DNA from: Sedimenticola sp.
Lineage (GTDB): Bacteria; Pseudomonadota; Gammaproteobacteria; Chromatiales; Chromatiaceae
Reading direction: 5' to 3'
DNA: 64,000 bases
NCBI GenBank assembly: GCA_026992075.1
Contig: JALXAM010000076.1
Span: forward strand, 30,494 to 94,493
The first letter of the stretch is position 1. Each line of letters opens with the position of its first letter. The notes beneath the pieces are model-generated. The model was not told the origin of the DNA. It searched no databases and saw only the letters and a list, made by a program, of their open reading frames with translations. A program made the position numbers and the translations under genes. Below are positions 23,105 through 33,449 of the stretch, piece by piece.

Positions 23105-23293
23105 ATGGAACTCGCCCTGCAGATCGCCAGCGCCGTGCTGGTGGTGATGATGCTGGTCTTCCTCTATCCCACCGCCAAGCAATGGATGACCAATGGCCCC
23201 AAGGCGAAACCGGGGGACTGGCGTTCAGCCCTGATTCCACTGTTGCTGGTGACCGGATTCGTAGCCCTGCTGGTGATGCTGGCCAGAAGCTGA
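23105..23293 (+). CDS. Small two-helix membrane protein of unknown function
   Basis: 62 residues: hydrophobic helix at 5-25 (ASAVLVVMMLVFLYPTAK), a polar loop MTNGPKAKPGDWRS, and a second helix at 43-60 (IPLLLVTGFVALLVMLA). GGAG lies 7 bases before the ATG and a GC hairpin follows the stop, which supports a real gene. No function can be given. Confidence 0.72.
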   Translation: MELALQIASAVLVVMMLVFLYPTAKQWMTNGPKAKPGDWRSALIPLLLVTGFVALLVMLARS

Positions 23294-23295
23294 AG

Positions 23296-23323
23296 GCCCC
23301 GGCCACCTTTCGGCGACCGGGGC
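23296..23323 (+). terminator. Hairpin after the small membrane protein gene
   Basis: GCCCCGG (23296-23302) and CCGGGGC (23317-23323) form a 7-bp GC stem with a 14-base loop starting 3 bases after the stop; followed by TTGTGT rather than a clean U run. Confidence 0.45.
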
Positions 23324-23490
23324 TTGTGTCGTCGCCGGATCACCAGAACTCCCGCTGGAACCGGCCTCCCTGCCAGCCTGTTCCTCCTGAACATTCTCCC
23401 TGCGACAAGTTCATCATAAGCCAGGGCGGCACCCGAATACATCGGACCTCGCCCAAATTTCTGTAGGCCGACGCCTACAAAAAGGATCGC

Positions 23491-24937
<1,447 letters not shown>

Positions 24938-24951
24938 GCCCGGGCAGCGTC

Positions 24952-25260
24952 TCAATCATCCAGGTTCGTGCGCGCCTGCCAGTAGACGAGGTGACCGGGA
25001 TCGATCTTGTTTCGCAGGTGCTCCACCACCGCCGCCACCTTCTCGGGCCGGTCGAAGAACTCGATCACCACCGGCATGTCCAGCGACAGGTCCACCAGGG
25101 AGGCGGTGTGCATCTTACCCGAGCGCCCGAAGCCCGCAACCCCGCGGAAAGCGGTGACGCCGGCCACCTTCTCCACGTCGTGCAGGTAGCCGAGGGTCTC
25201 CTTCATCTTGCGTTCGCCCTCGGTACAGTAGATGCGCACCATGGTCACTTCGTCGGTCAT
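24952..25260 (-). CDS. DUF190 family protein, CrcB-associated
   Basis: 102-residue PII-like small protein of the DUF190 family (MVRIYCTEGERKMKETLGYLH, AGVTAFRGVAGFG, DMPVVIEFFDRPEKV). DUF190 genes commonly neighbour crcB, and here the ATG overlaps the crcB stop by 4 bases. A regulatory or accessory role in fluoride export is inferred only from this linkage. An internal ATG at MVRIYC is a possible alternative start. Confidence 0.88.
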   Translation of the reverse strand: MTDEVTMVRIYCTEGERKMKETLGYLHDVEKVAGVTAFRGVAGFGRSGKMHTASLVDLSLDMPVVIEFFDRPEKVAAVVEHLRNKIDPGHLVYWQARTNLDD

Positions 25261-25631
25261 AACTGCCTCCCCAGGATGACGCCGGCCCAGGCGGCCAGCA
25301 CGCAGGCGACGACGCTCACCCCCACGTTGAGCAGCGCCTTGCCGATCTCCGCCTGCTCGATGAGATTGAAGGTCTCGATGGAAAAAGTGGAAAAGGTGGT
25401 GAATGCGCCGAGAAAGCCCACCAGCAGCAGGGCACGCATCTCCGGGCCGGTGGTGAGCCGCTCCAGCAACAGGATGTAGAGAATCCCCATCGCCAGGGAT
25501 CCCAGCAGGTTCACCGCCAGGGTTCCCCAGGGAAAGCCGCGCCCCAGCCAGCCGTAGACGGCGGTGGAGACCCAGAAACGCAACAATGCTCCCAGAGCGC
25601 CCCCTGCCCCGATGGCCAACGTCTGCATCAT
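25257..25631 (-). CDS. crcB: Fluoride channel CrcB/Fluc
   Basis: Four-helix fluoride exporter subunit, 124 residues, that works as an antiparallel dimer in the inner membrane. Motifs: GAGGALGALLRFWVS, GTLAVNLLGSLAMG and GFLGAFTTFSTFSIET (the conserved GxxGGxTTFSTF-type signature). The start is one of two adjacent ATG codons at 25631/25628. No fluoride riboswitch was recognised in the 225-bp leader. Confidence 0.94.
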   Translation of the reverse strand: MMQTLAIGAGGALGALLRFWVSTAVYGWLGRGFPWGTLAVNLLGSLAMGILYILLLERLTTGPEMRALLLVGFLGAFTTFSTFSIETFNLIEQAEIGKALLNVGVSVVACVLAAWAGVILGRQL

Positions 25632-25856
25632 GATTCTTGTCGCTGCCCGGTCCCCTTTCGCCAACAAAGGCGCAGTGTAACCGGTGCAAGGCCCTCGCCC
25701 AAGGGGCGGCCCGGCGGGGAGCCACCACGCAGTTGAAATCAACCGCCTTTTTGGGTAGGGTTTCGGCTTTGCTTTTGCCACACGGCGGAAAAGCGCGCAG
25801 GTGGCCACCGGACACGGGGCTGCCTTTTTTGTTTTTGGCGCCTTCCGGTGACGATC

Positions 25857-27035
25857 ATGAAAGACGTTCTCATGCACACCTATGCCCGTCTCCCGGTGAC
25901 CTTCACCCGGGGCGAGGGATCCTGGCTCTATGACCAGGCAGGCCGCAAATACCTCGACGGTCTCTCCGGCATCGCCGTCTGCGCTCTGGGGCACGCCCAT
26001 CCCGCAGTGACACGGGCGGTCTGCGAACAGGCCGGCAAGCTGGTCCATACCTCCAATCTCTACGGCATCGAGCAGCAACAGGTGCTGGGCGAACGGCTCA
26101 CCACGCTGGCCGGCATGGACCGGGTCTTCTTCGCCAATTCCGGCGCCGAGGCCAACGAGGCGGCGATCAAGCTGGCGCGGCTGTGGGGCCACCGCAAGGG
26201 CATCGACAACCCGGTGATCGTGGTCATGGAGAACAGCTTCCACGGCCGCACCATGGCCACCCTCACCGCCACCGGCAACCGCAAGGTGCAGGCCGGCTTC
26301 GAGCCCCTGGTCCACGGCTTCGCCCGCGTCCCCTACGGCGACCTGGAGGCGCTGCAGACGGCGGCCCGCAACCTCAAGGACATCGTCGCCGTGCTGGTGG
26401 AGCCCGTCCAGGGCGAAGGGGGCGTCCACATCCCGCCCGACGACTACCTGCCCGGCATCCGCGCCCTGTGCGACGAGCAGGGTTGGCTGATGATGCTGGA
26501 CGAGATCCAGACCGGCATGGGCCGCACCGGCCGCCCCTTCGCCTTCCAACGCTACGAGCTCATCCCCGATGTGATCACCCTGGCCAAGGCGCTGGGCAAC
26601 GGCGTGCCCATCGGCGCCTGCCTGGCCCGGGGCGACGCGGCGGAGCTGTTCGGCCCTGGCAGCCACGGTTCCACCTTCGGCGGCAACCCTCTCGCCTGCG
26701 CCGCCGCCCTGGCGGTGCTGGAGGTGATGGAAAAGGAGCGGCTGTGGGAGCGTGCCGCATCGCTGGGGGAACGGATGCTCACCGGCTTCCGGGAACGACT
26801 GGGGAGTCTCGAAGGCGTGGTGGATATCCGCGGCCAGGGCCTGATGATCGGCATCGAGCTGGAGCGTTCCTGTGGCGAGTTGGTGAACCGGGCGCTGGAA
26901 CAGGGGCTGCTCATCAATGTCACCGCCGAGCGGGTGTTGCGCCTGCTGCCCCCGCTGGTGCTGAACGACGAGGAAGCCGAACACCTGACCAAGGGCGTGA
27001 GCGCCCTGGTGGAACACTTTCTGGCGGAGGAATGA
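25857..27035 (+). CDS. argD: Acetylornithine aminotransferase
   Basis: PLP enzyme converting N-acetylornithine and 2-oxoglutarate in arginine synthesis (also usable for succinyldiaminopimelate). 392 residues from [19 protein letters not shown]. Motifs: [41 protein letters not shown], and [14 protein letters not shown] with the PLP lysine. The ATG at 25857 is preferred to a GTG 9 bases upstream. It is followed by argF after 4 bases, forming an argD-argF operon. Confidence 0.95.
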   Translation: MKDVLMHTYARLPVTFTRGEGSWLYDQAGRKYLDGLSGIAVCALGHAHPAVTRAVCEQAGKLVHTSNLYGIEQQQVLGERLTTLAGMDRVFFANSGAEANEAAIKLARLWGHRKGIDNPVIVVMENSFHGRTMATLTATGNRKVQAGFEPLVHGFARVPYGDLEALQTAARNLKDIVAVLVEPVQGEGGVHIPPDDYLPGIRALCDEQGWLMMLDEIQTGMGRTGRPFAFQRYELIPDVITLAKALGNGVPIGACLARGDAAELFGPGSHGSTFGGNPLACAAALAVLEVMEKERLWERAASLGERMLTGFRERLGSLEGVVDIRGQGLMIGIELERSCGELVNRALEQGLLINVTAERVLRLLPPLVLNDEEAEHLTKGVSALVEHFLAEE

Positions 27036-27039
27036 ACCC

Positions 27040-27942
27040 ATGCCGCGCCACTTCCTGACCCTGCTGGACCTCACCCCGCAAGAGCTGCGCAGCCTGGTTC
27101 AGCGCGCCCATGAACTCAAGCGCGCCCGGCAACGAGGCGAGATCAGCGAGGCGCTGCGCCACAAGGTGCTGGCCATGATCTTCGAGAAGTCCTCCACCCG
27201 CACCCGGGTCTCCTTCGAGGCCGGCATGACCCAGCTCGGCGGCGCCGCCATGTTCCTCTCCCCCAACGATACCCAGCTCGGCCGCGGAGAACCCATCGAG
27301 GACACCGCCCGGGTGCTGTCGCGGATGGTGGATGGCATCATGATCCGCACCTTCGCCCACGAGACGGTGGAGACCTTTGCCGAATACTCCCGGGTGCCGG
27401 TGATCAACGGCCTCACCGACCTCTATCACCCCTGCCAGCTGCTGGCCGACATGCAGACCTATTTCGAACACCGGGGCGACATCCAGGGCCGCACCGTGGC
27501 CTGGATCGGGGATGGCAACAACATGTGCCACTCCTACATCAACGCCGCGCGCCAGTTCGATTTCCAGCTGCGCATCGCCTGCCCGGAGGGATACGACCCC
27601 GACCCCGAAATCCTGGCCGCCGCGGGCGACCGCTGCACCATAGTGCGTGATCCGATGGCCGCCGCCGAAGGGGTGGACCTGGTGGTCACCGACGTCTGGG
27701 CCAGCATGGGCCAGGAGGAGGAGCAGAAACAACGCGAGAAGGCTTTCGCCGGCTACCAGGTGACGCCGGAACTGATGGCCCGCGCCGACAAGGAGGCGCT
27801 CTTCATGCACTGCCTGCCGGCCCACCGCGGCGAGGAGGTGGCGGCCGAGGTGATCGATGCCCCGGATTCCGTGGTCTGGGACGAGGCCGAGAACCGGCTG
27901 CACGCACAGAAGGCGCTGCTGGAATTCCTCATGGCCCAGTGA
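27040..27942 (+). CDS. argF: Ornithine carbamoyltransferase
   Basis: Makes citrulline from ornithine and carbamoyl phosphate. 300 residues. Carbamoyl-phosphate site STRTR (residues 51-55), HPCQ in [13 protein letters not shown], and ornithine motif [10 protein letters not shown] are intact. Directly downstream of argD (4-base gap). A 9-bp inverted repeat lies at 28011-28040 downstream. Confidence 0.97.
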   Translation: MPRHFLTLLDLTPQELRSLVQRAHELKRARQRGEISEALRHKVLAMIFEKSSTRTRVSFEAGMTQLGGAAMFLSPNDTQLGRGEPIEDTARVLSRMVDGIMIRTFAHETVETFAEYSRVPVINGLTDLYHPCQLLADMQTYFEHRGDIQGRTVAWIGDGNNMCHSYINAARQFDFQLRIACPEGYDPDPEILAAAGDRCTIVRDPMAAAEGVDLVVTDVWASMGQEEEQKQREKAFAGYQVTPELMARADKEALFMHCLPAHRGEEVAAEVIDAPDSVVWDEAENRLHAQKALLEFLMAQ

Positions 27943-28010
27943 CGGAACCGTTACCGGTTTCGCCTTCTTCTGTGGTCCCCGGAAACCGGCCCGGGTGCGC
28001 TTCTCCATAG

Positions 28011-28040
28011 ATCCCGGATCCGGTTAGATTCATCCGGGAT
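28011..28040. repeat. Inverted repeat after argF
   Basis: ATCCCGGAT (28011-28019) and ATCCGGGAT (28032-28040) form a 9-bp stem with a 12-base loop. No U run; possible attenuator or Rho-dependent end structure, not assigned further. Confidence 0.35.
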
Positions 28041-28116
28041 GACAGACCGCCTGCCTTTGGACTTTTCCGTTCCGATCTGAAAGAATTTCCGCTTCCCGAA
28101 GCCAAGGAATCCGGTC

Positions 28117-28785
28117 GTGAAAAGAACCCTGCTCCTGGTCCTGCTGCTCCTTGCCGGCGCCGTATCGGCCGCCGAGACCCGCTACGTCACCGATCAACTG
28201 AAGATCACCATGCGCAGTGGCGAGAGCAACCGGCACCGCATCATCAAGATGCTGCCTTCGGGTACGCCGGTCACCGTGCTGGAGAGCAACCGCGAAACCG
28301 GCTATTCGAAGATCCAGCTGGCCAACGGCAAGACCGGCTACGTCCTCACCCGGCAACTGCAGAAGGAACCGGTGGCCCGGGACCGCCTGGCCGCCATGGA
28401 AAAGCGGATCCGGGAGCTGGAAGCATCCCCCAACGAGCTGAGCAAGCGCCTGGCCACCCTGTCGCGGGAACACGAGGAGCTGCAGCGCAAGCACGCCGAG
28501 CTGCAGCGCGAGAAGGACCGCATTCAGAACGAACTTGACACCCTCAAGCGCACCGCCGCCAACGCCGTGCAGATCGCCCAGGAACGCAAGAAGCTGCGCA
28601 AGCAGGTGGCCACCATGAGCCGCCAGCTGGCCGACCAGGAACAGGAGATCCGCGAGCTGAAGAACAGCACCACCCAGCGCTGGTTCCTCATTGGCGGCGG
28701 CGTGCTGTTCGGCGGCATCCTCCTCGGCCTGATCCTGCCCCACCTGCGGGTGCGCAAACGGAAGGACTCCTGGGGATCGCTCTGA
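28117..28785 (+). CDS. SH3-domain periplasmic membrane protein (TIGR04211/YgiM type)
   Basis: 222 residues: signal peptide (to about residue 18), bacterial SH3 domain (about 20-85: RYVTDQLKITMRSGESNRH, GYSKIQLANGKTGYVLTRQL), long coiled coil (about 90-190) and one C-terminal membrane helix (WFLIGGGVLFGGILLGLIL). This is the YgiM layout: periplasmic SH3 stalk anchored by its C-terminus. The role is not established; peptidoglycan or envelope scaffolding is the usual suggestion. Starts with GTG at 28117, preceded by AAGGAA. Confidence 0.87.
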   Translation: MKRTLLLVLLLLAGAVSAAETRYVTDQLKITMRSGESNRHRIIKMLPSGTPVTVLESNRETGYSKIQLANGKTGYVLTRQLQKEPVARDRLAAMEKRIRELEASPNELSKRLATLSREHEELQRKHAELQREKDRIQNELDTLKRTAANAVQIAQERKKLRKQVATMSRQLADQEQEIRELKNSTTQRWFLIGGGVLFGGILLGLILPHLRVRKRKDSWGSL

Positions 28786-28807
28786 GGCGGTCTCTGCCCG
28801 CCAACTC

Positions 28808-28833
28808 GTCGGGCACGCTTCGCTTTGCCCGAC
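28808..28833 (+). terminator. GTCGGGC palindrome between convergent genes
   Basis: GTCGGGC (28808-28814) and GCCCGAC (28827-28833) flank a 12-base loop between the convergent SH3-protein and symporter genes; followed by CTAC. It may act as a bidirectional terminator, or be a relic of the GTCGG palindrome family. Confidence 0.4.
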
Positions 28834-28855
28834 CTACGAAGACTGGCGAGAAGGG

Positions 28856-30355
28856 TTAGTCGTCCGACCTGCCCCCCTCTTCGTGGGAGCCGGTGCGCCA
28901 CGGCCGGCAGGCAAGGACGAAGGCGCCCACCAGGGTGAGCAGCAGCCAGTCGCGGCCGATGAGGATGACGGCGGTCCAGCCGTAGCCGCCGTAGGGCTTG
29001 CTGAACTCGTTCACCAGGTCGCCCACCAGGATCACCGCCAGCACGCCCGGCACGAAGAGTTTGATGAGAAAGTCCCACCAGGCTCCCAGCCGCACCGAAG
29101 AGATGCGGTTGATGTGCCTGCGCAGCCGGGGCAGGTTGAACAGCCAGCCCACCACGAAGCACTCCAGGATCCCCACCAGCACCAGCCCGTAGTGGGTGAC
29201 GAAGTGGTCCACGATGTCCAGCCACAGCAGCCCGGCGCGGGTGGTGAAGACGGTGGCGCCGAGAAAACCGGCGATGGAGAGGAAGGTCACCAGCTTCTGC
29301 CGGCTGGCGCCGAACTTGTCCACCACGGCGGCGACGAAGGCCTCGATGATGGAGACCGCCGAGGAGAGCCCCGCCACCACCAGGCAGAGGAAGAAGAGCG
29401 CGCCGAAGAGGTTGCCGCCCGGCATCAGGCTCACCGCTTGGGGATAGGCGACGAAGGCCAGGCCGATGCTCTCGCTGGCCACGTCGGCGATGGCCTTGCC
29501 CTGGCTCTGGGCCATGAAACCGAGCACTGCGAAGACGGCGAAGCCGGCGAAGAGCGAGAAGCCGCTGTTGATCAACGCGGTGAGCAGGGCGTTGCGGGTG
29601 ATGTCCGCCTTGCGCGGCAGGTAGCTGGCGTAGGCGATCATGATGCCGAAGCCCAGGCTGAGGGTGAAAAAGATCTGGCTGTAGGCGTCGATCCACACTT
29701 TGGGATCCGACAGGCGCGAGAAATCGGGCTTCAGATAGGCGGCGATGCCCTTGCCGGCTCCGTCCAGAGTGAACGACCAGGCCACCAGCACCACGATGAG
29801 CAGCAGCAGGGTGGGCATGAAGATGCGGTTGGCCAGCTCGATGCCGCGCTGCACCCCGCGGTAGACCACCGCCCAGTTGATCAGCCACACCACCGCCAGC
29901 GCCGCCAGGATGGGGGTACGGATCTCCCCCACCTCCGCCGGCGAACCGCTCACCTGCAGGAATTCCCTGAAGAAGAAGCCGTTGGGATCGTTCCCCCAGC
30001 CCAGGCTGAAAGAGAGCAGGAAATAGTCCAGGCACCAGGCGATCACCACCGTGTAGTAGAGCACGATGCCGAACATCACGAAGAGCACCGCCCACCAGCC
30101 CAGCCACTCCCAGCGCTTGCTGATCTTGGCGTAGGCCAGCGGCGCCGACCCCACCCGCTCGTGGCCGATGCCGTATTCCAGGATCAGCAGCGGGATGCCG
30201 GCGGTGAAGAGTGCCGCCAGGTAGGGAATGAGAAAGGCGCCGCCGCCGTGCTCGTAGGCGAGGTAACTGAAGCGCCAGATGTTCCCCAGCCCGATGGCCG
30301 ACCCCACCGCCGCCAGCAGGAAGCCGAACTGGGATTTCCATTGTTCTCTCGCCAT
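28856..30355 (-). CDS. Sodium-dependent transporter, neurotransmitter:sodium symporter family
   Basis: LeuT-fold symporter with 499 residues and about 11-12 helices. The family signature near the N-terminus is intact: AAVGSAIGLGNIWRFSYLAY with EHGGGAFLIPYL, the Na+ and substrate site of helix 1. Other blocks: LTALINSGFSLFAGFAVFA and LCLVVAGLSSAVSIIEAF. Likely substrate is an amino acid, which cannot be specified from sequence. GGAGAG lies 5-10 bases before the ATG at 30355. Confidence 0.92.
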   Translation of the reverse strand: MAREQWKSQFGFLLAAVGSAIGLGNIWRFSYLAYEHGGGAFLIPYLAALFTAGIPLLILEYGIGHERVGSAPLAYAKISKRWEWLGWWAVLFVMFGIVLYYTVVIAWCLDYFLLSFSLGWGNDPNGFFFREFLQVSGSPAEVGEIRTPILAALAVVWLINWAVVYRGVQRGIELANRIFMPTLLLLIVVLVAWSFTLDGAGKGIAAYLKPDFSRLSDPKVWIDAYSQIFFTLSLGFGIMIAYASYLPRKADITRNALLTALINSGFSLFAGFAVFAVLGFMAQSQGKAIADVASESIGLAFVAYPQAVSLMPGGNLFGALFFLCLVVAGLSSAVSIIEAFVAAVVDKFGASRQKLVTFLSIAGFLGATVFTTRAGLLWLDIVDHFVTHYGLVLVGILECFVVGWLFNLPRLRRHINRISSVRLGAWWDFLIKLFVPGVLAVILVGDLVNEFSKPYGGYGWTAVILIGRDWLLLTLVGAFVLACRPWRTGSHEEGGRSDD

Positions 30356-30396
30356 GCCGCTCTCCTGTTCGATCGGAACCGGTCGAATGCCTGTGG

Positions 30397-30414
30397 GTCG
30401 GACTTCAGTCCGAC
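30397..30414. repeat. GTCGG-type 18-bp palindrome
   Basis: Perfect palindrome GTCGGACTTCAGTCCGAC. Relatives lie at 53196-53243 (two inverted units) and, decayed, at 21529-21553 and near 30431. Confidence 0.65.
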
Positions 30415-30538
30415 CAGCTGCCGGTCTGGCATCGGGCTGGAGCCTGACCTGCAAAACGGCATATTCATTAGAAGATAACCGAAACCGGGGCTAACATCCA
30501 TGAACTCCGGGTCCACTCTGGCTCATGGAAAACATCCC

Positions 30539-30616
30539 GTAGGAGCGGCGGCGTCGCCGCGAACCCGCCGTGGCAGAAATGCCTTCGTCGTTCGGCGCGA
30601 AGACGCGCGTCCTACA
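30539..30616 (+). repeat. 78-bp dispersed palindromic repeat, copy 2
   Basis: Same length, orientation and blocks as 2670-2747 (GTAGGAGCGGCG ... CGCGAACCC ... ATGCCTTCGTCG ... TCCTACA), roughly 85 percent identical by eye. Intergenic upstream of uvrC. Confidence 0.75.
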
Positions 30617-30676
30617 GTTGAATTCTCTGTGTCCTCCGTGTCTCTGTGGTTGTTTCCACACTAAAATGCATGCGTC

Positions 30677-32500
30677 ATGAACACCACCTCCTTCGACCAC
30701 ACAGCCTTCCTCAAGACCCTCACCCACCGTCCCGGCGTCTACCGCATGATCGGGGCGGATGGTGAGGTGCTCTACGTGGGCAAGGCGAAGGATCTGAAGA
30801 AGCGGGTGAGCAGCTATTTCCGCCGCGCCGCCAACCGGCGCATCCAGTCCATGGTGGCGCAGATCCGCGACATCGAGATCACGGTGACCCACACCGAGGC
30901 GGAGGCGCTGCTGCTGGAGAACAACCTGATCAAGTCGCTGCAGCCGCGTTACAACGTGCTGCTGCGCGACGACAAGAGCTACCCCTACATCTATCTTTCC
31001 GACGACGAGTTTCCGCGCATCGCCTTCTATCGCGGCGCGCGCAGGGAGAAGGGGCGCTACTTCGGCCCCTACCCCAGCAGCTCGGCGGTGCGCGAGACCC
31101 TCTACCTGCTGCAGAAGCTGTTTCCCGTACGTCAGTGCGAGAACAGCTATTACGCCAACCGTTCCCGCCCCTGCCTGCAGTACCAGATCAAGCGCTGCAC
31201 CGCTCCCTGCGTGGGGCTGGTGGAGCGCGAGGCCTACCTGCGCGACGTGGAGGACATCGTGCTCTTTCTCGAGGGCCGCACCAACGACGTGGTGGAGGGG
31301 CTGGTGAAGCGCATGGAGGAGGCATCGGCGGCGCTGGAGTTCGAGCAGGCGGCGCGCTACCGCGACCAGATCGAGGCGATCCGCAAGGTGCAGGAGCGGC
31401 AGTACGTGAGCGGGGAACGGGGTGACCTGGACATCATTGCCTGCATTACCCGGGAGGGGCAGGCCTGCGTGCAGCTGTTCACCATCCGCAGCGGGCGCAA
31501 CCTGGGCAACCGTGCCTACTATCCCCGTGGCAGCGCCGGCCGCAGCGAGGCGGAGATCCTCTCCGCCTTCATCGCCCAGCACTACCTGGACCGCGACCGG
31601 CTGTTGCCCGGGGAACTGCTGGTGAGCCATCTGCCCGAAGACCGCGAAGCGCTGGAAGAGGCGCTCTCCACCCAGGCGGGGCGCAGGGTACGGCTGCGCG
31701 CCAACCCCCGGGGCGAGCGGGCCCGCTGGCTGAAGATGGCGGTGCAGAACGCCGAGGTGGCGCTGCGCAGCCGCCTGGCCGGTTCCGCCAACGCCCGCCG
31801 GCGGCTGGAGGCGCTGCAGGAGGTCCTGGGGCTGGACGAGCCGCCAACACGCATGGAGTGTTTCGACATCAGTCACACCCGGGGCGAGCGCACCGTGGCC
31901 TCCTGCGTGGTGTTCAACGCGGAGGGGCCCCTCAAGCAGGACTACCGCCGTTTCAACATCGAGGGCATCACCCCCGGAGACGACTATGCCGCCATGCGAC
32001 AGGCCCTGAAGCGGCGCTATGCCCGTATCCAGCGCGGCGAGGGCACCCTGCCCGACATCCTCTTCATCGACGGCGGCAAGGGGCAGCTGCAGGCGGCGCA
32101 CGAGGCGCTGGAGGAGACCGGGGTACAGGGGGTGCTGCTGGTGGGCGTGGCCAAGGGGCCGGAACGGCGCCCCGGAATGGAGCAGCTGTTCTTGTTGCAG
32201 CGGGAGGGGCCCCTTATACTGGACCCCCATTCGCCGGCGCTGCATCTGATCCAGCAGATCCGGGACGAGGCGCACCGTTTCGCCATCACCGGCCACCGGG
32301 CCCGTCGCGGCAAGGCGCGCACCCGCTCTGTGCTGGAGGAGATCCCCGGCATCGGCGCCAAGCGCCGGCAGCGGCTGCTCAAGCAGTTCGGCGGTTTGCA
32401 GGGCCTGGCGCGGGCAGGTGTGGAGGATATCGCCACGGTGAACGGCATCAGCATGAAACTGGCGGAAAAGATCTACCAGGCTTTCCACGGGAACGGCTGA
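30677..32500 (+). CDS. uvrC: UvrABC excinuclease subunit C
   Basis: Makes both incisions in nucleotide excision repair. 607 residues: GIY-YIG nuclease domain at about 15-95 (PGVYRMIGADGEVLYVGKAK), UVR helix motif near 205-240, RNase H-like endonuclease domain (ECFDISHTRGERTVASCVV, LFIDGGKGQLQAA), and C-terminal helix-hairpin-helix repeats (EEIPGIGAKRRQRLLKQFGG). Complete. It precedes pgsA with one base between stop and ATG. Confidence 0.97.
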   Translation: MNTTSFDHTAFLKTLTHRPGVYRMIGADGEVLYVGKAKDLKKRVSSYFRRAANRRIQSMVAQIRDIEITVTHTEAEALLLENNLIKSLQPRYNVLLRDDKSYPYIYLSDDEFPRIAFYRGARREKGRYFGPYPSSSAVRETLYLLQKLFPVRQCENSYYANRSRPCLQYQIKRCTAPCVGLVEREAYLRDVEDIVLFLEGRTNDVVEGLVKRMEEASAALEFEQAARYRDQIEAIRKVQERQYVSGERGDLDIIACITREGQACVQLFTIRSGRNLGNRAYYPRGSAGRSEAEILSAFIAQHYLDRDRLLPGELLVSHLPEDREALEEALSTQAGRRVRLRANPRGERARWLKMAVQNAEVALRSRLAGSANARRRLEALQEVLGLDEPPTRMECFDISHTRGERTVASCVVFNAEGPLKQDYRRFNIEGITPGDDYAAMRQALKRRYARIQRGEGTLPDILFIDGGKGQLQAAHEALEETGVQGVLLVGVAKGPERRPGMEQLFLLQREGPLILDPHSPALHLIQQIRDEAHRFAITGHRARRGKARTRSVLEEIPGIGAKRRQRLLKQFGGLQGLARAGVEDIATVNGISMKLAEKIYQAFHGNG

Positions 32501-32501
32501 A

Positions 32502-33080
32502 ATGTGGAGCCTGCCCAACCTCCTCACCTTCTCCCGCATACTCATGATCCCGGTCTTCGTCGGGGTCTATTTTCTGCCCATCCCCCTGAACCATCAGCTC
32601 GCGGCGGTGGTCTTTCTGCTGGCCGCCTTCACCGACTGGCTCGACGGCTACCTGGCGCGGCGCATGGGCCTCACCTCGCCCCTAGGCGCCTTTCTCGATC
32701 CGGTGGCGGACAAGCTCATCGTGGCCACCGCCCTGGTGCTGGTGGTGGCGGACCGGCCCGCCCTGGGCCTCACCCTGTCGGCGGTGGTGATCATCGGCCG
32801 CGAGATCACCATCTCGGCGCTGCGTGAATGGATGGCGGAGGTGGGCAAGCGCGGCATCGTGGCGGTGAGCTGGCTGGGCAAGTTCAAGACCGTGGCGCAG
32901 ATGACCGCCATCACCCTGCTGGTGTTTCGCGAGCCCCTGCTGGGGCTGCCCACCTACCGAATCGGAATCTGGCTGCTCTATGCCGCCGTGATCCTCACCC
33001 TCTGGTCCATGACCGCCTACCTGGCGGCGGCCTGGCCAACCCTCTCTGCGGAAGAGGAAAATCCCGGCCCCGGGGCTTGA
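32502..33080 (+). CDS. pgsA: CDP-diacylglycerol-glycerol-3-phosphate 3-phosphatidyltransferase
   Basis: Inner membrane enzyme making phosphatidylglycerol phosphate. 192 residues. The CDP-alcohol phosphotransferase signature DGx2ARx8Gx3Dx3D is complete in DGYLARRMGLTSPLGAFLD followed by PVAD. It opens MWSLPNLLTFSRILMIPVF, typical of the family. The stop TGA (33078-33080) lies within the -35 box of the tRNA promoter. Confidence 0.96.
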   Translation: MWSLPNLLTFSRILMIPVFVGVYFLPIPLNHQLAAVVFLLAAFTDWLDGYLARRMGLTSPLGAFLDPVADKLIVATALVLVVADRPALGLTLSAVVIIGREITISALREWMAEVGKRGIVAVSWLGKFKTVAQMTAITLLVFREPLLGLPTYRIGIWLLYAAVILTLWSMTAYLAAAWPTLSAEEENPGPGA

Positions 33081-33104
33081 CAGGCATCGGCCGTGCATTA
33101 GAAT
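33077..33104 (+). promoter_or_regulatory. Stable-RNA promoter for the tRNA pair, overlapping the pgsA stop
   Basis: TTGACA (33077-33082) and TAGAAT (33099-33104) are 16 bases apart, followed by a GC-rich discriminator (AGCGCC) and the tRNA start 15 bases later. This is the layout of stringently controlled stable-RNA promoters. The perfect -35 includes the pgsA stop codon. Confidence 0.75.
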
Positions 33105-33118
33105 AGCGCCTCACCCAA

Positions 33119-33194
33119 GCGGGAATAGCTCAGTTGGTAGAGCACAACCTTGCCAAGGTTGGGGTCGCCGGTTCGAATCCGGTTTCCCGCTCCA
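33119..33194 (+). tRNA. glyW: tRNA-Gly (GCC)
   Basis: 76 nt with encoded CCA. Acceptor stem GCGGGAA/TTCCCGC, D-loop AGCTCAGTTGGTAGAGC, anticodon loop TTGCCAA giving GCC, T-loop GTTCGAATCC. Lies between pgsA and tRNA-Cys as in E. coli glyW. Confidence 0.98.
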
Positions 33195-33203
33195 GGATAC
33201 CAA

Positions 33204-33234
33204 GGGCTCGGGTCCAGGCGGCCCGAGCCCTTTT
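33204..33234 (+). terminator. Rho-independent terminator between the two tRNAs
   Basis: GGGCTCGGG (33204-33212) and CCCGAGCCC (33222-33230) with a 9-base loop, followed by TTTTCTCTCC. It would separate or attenuate tRNA-Cys transcription relative to tRNA-Gly. Confidence 0.75.
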
Positions 33235-33276
33235 CTCTCCCGGCCCCTGCGGGGCGCTTCCGGGACAAGCCATCCG

Positions 33277-33350
33277 GGCCTGGTGGCAGAGTGGTTATGC
33301 AGCGGCCTGCAAAGCCGTGTACCTCGGTTCGACTCCGGGCCAGGCCTCCA
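33277..33350 (+). tRNA. cysT: tRNA-Cys (GCA)
   Basis: 74 nt with encoded CCA. Acceptor stem GGCCTGG/CCAGGCC, anticodon loop CTGCAAA giving GCA, discriminator U, T-loop GTTCGACTCC. Follows tRNA-Gly as in E. coli cysT; no tRNA-Leu follows in the next 100 bases. Confidence 0.97.
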
Positions 33351-33449
33351 TCTTTCTCTCTCCCGAGGGAGCTGCTTGCGGCATCCTCTGAGGGTGCGCA
33401 GCCGGGACAACCGGCCAGCCGCCGGCATTCCGCCTCGAACCCCTTCCTT

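Larger units (their letters stand above)
30356..30676. other. Repeat-rich spacer between the symporter gene and uvrC
   Basis: 321 bp between divergent genes. It contains a perfect 18-bp palindrome GTCGGACTTCAGTCCGAC (30397-30414), a related half (ATCGGGCTGGAGCCTGACC, near 30431), and copy 2 of the 78-bp repeat (30539-30616). A low-complexity tract CTCTGTGTCCTCCGTGTC precedes uvrC. The promoter of uvrC was not resolved. Confidence 0.6.

Noticed and set aside
23466..23485. GTAGGC-CGAC-GCCTAC hairpin as a serS terminator
   Set aside because: The U run lies on the wrong side for the serS transcript, so it was not called.
25632..25856. Fluoride riboswitch before crcB
   Set aside because: The leader lacks the recognisable conserved pseudoknot sequences; none could be assigned by eye.
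28883..30478. Antisense frame over the sodium symporter gene
   Set aside because: Shadow; the symporter has full family signatures and a good ribosome site.
33351..33449. tRNA-Leu after tRNA-Cys, as in E. coli
   Set aside because: No cloverleaf could be drawn in this interval.
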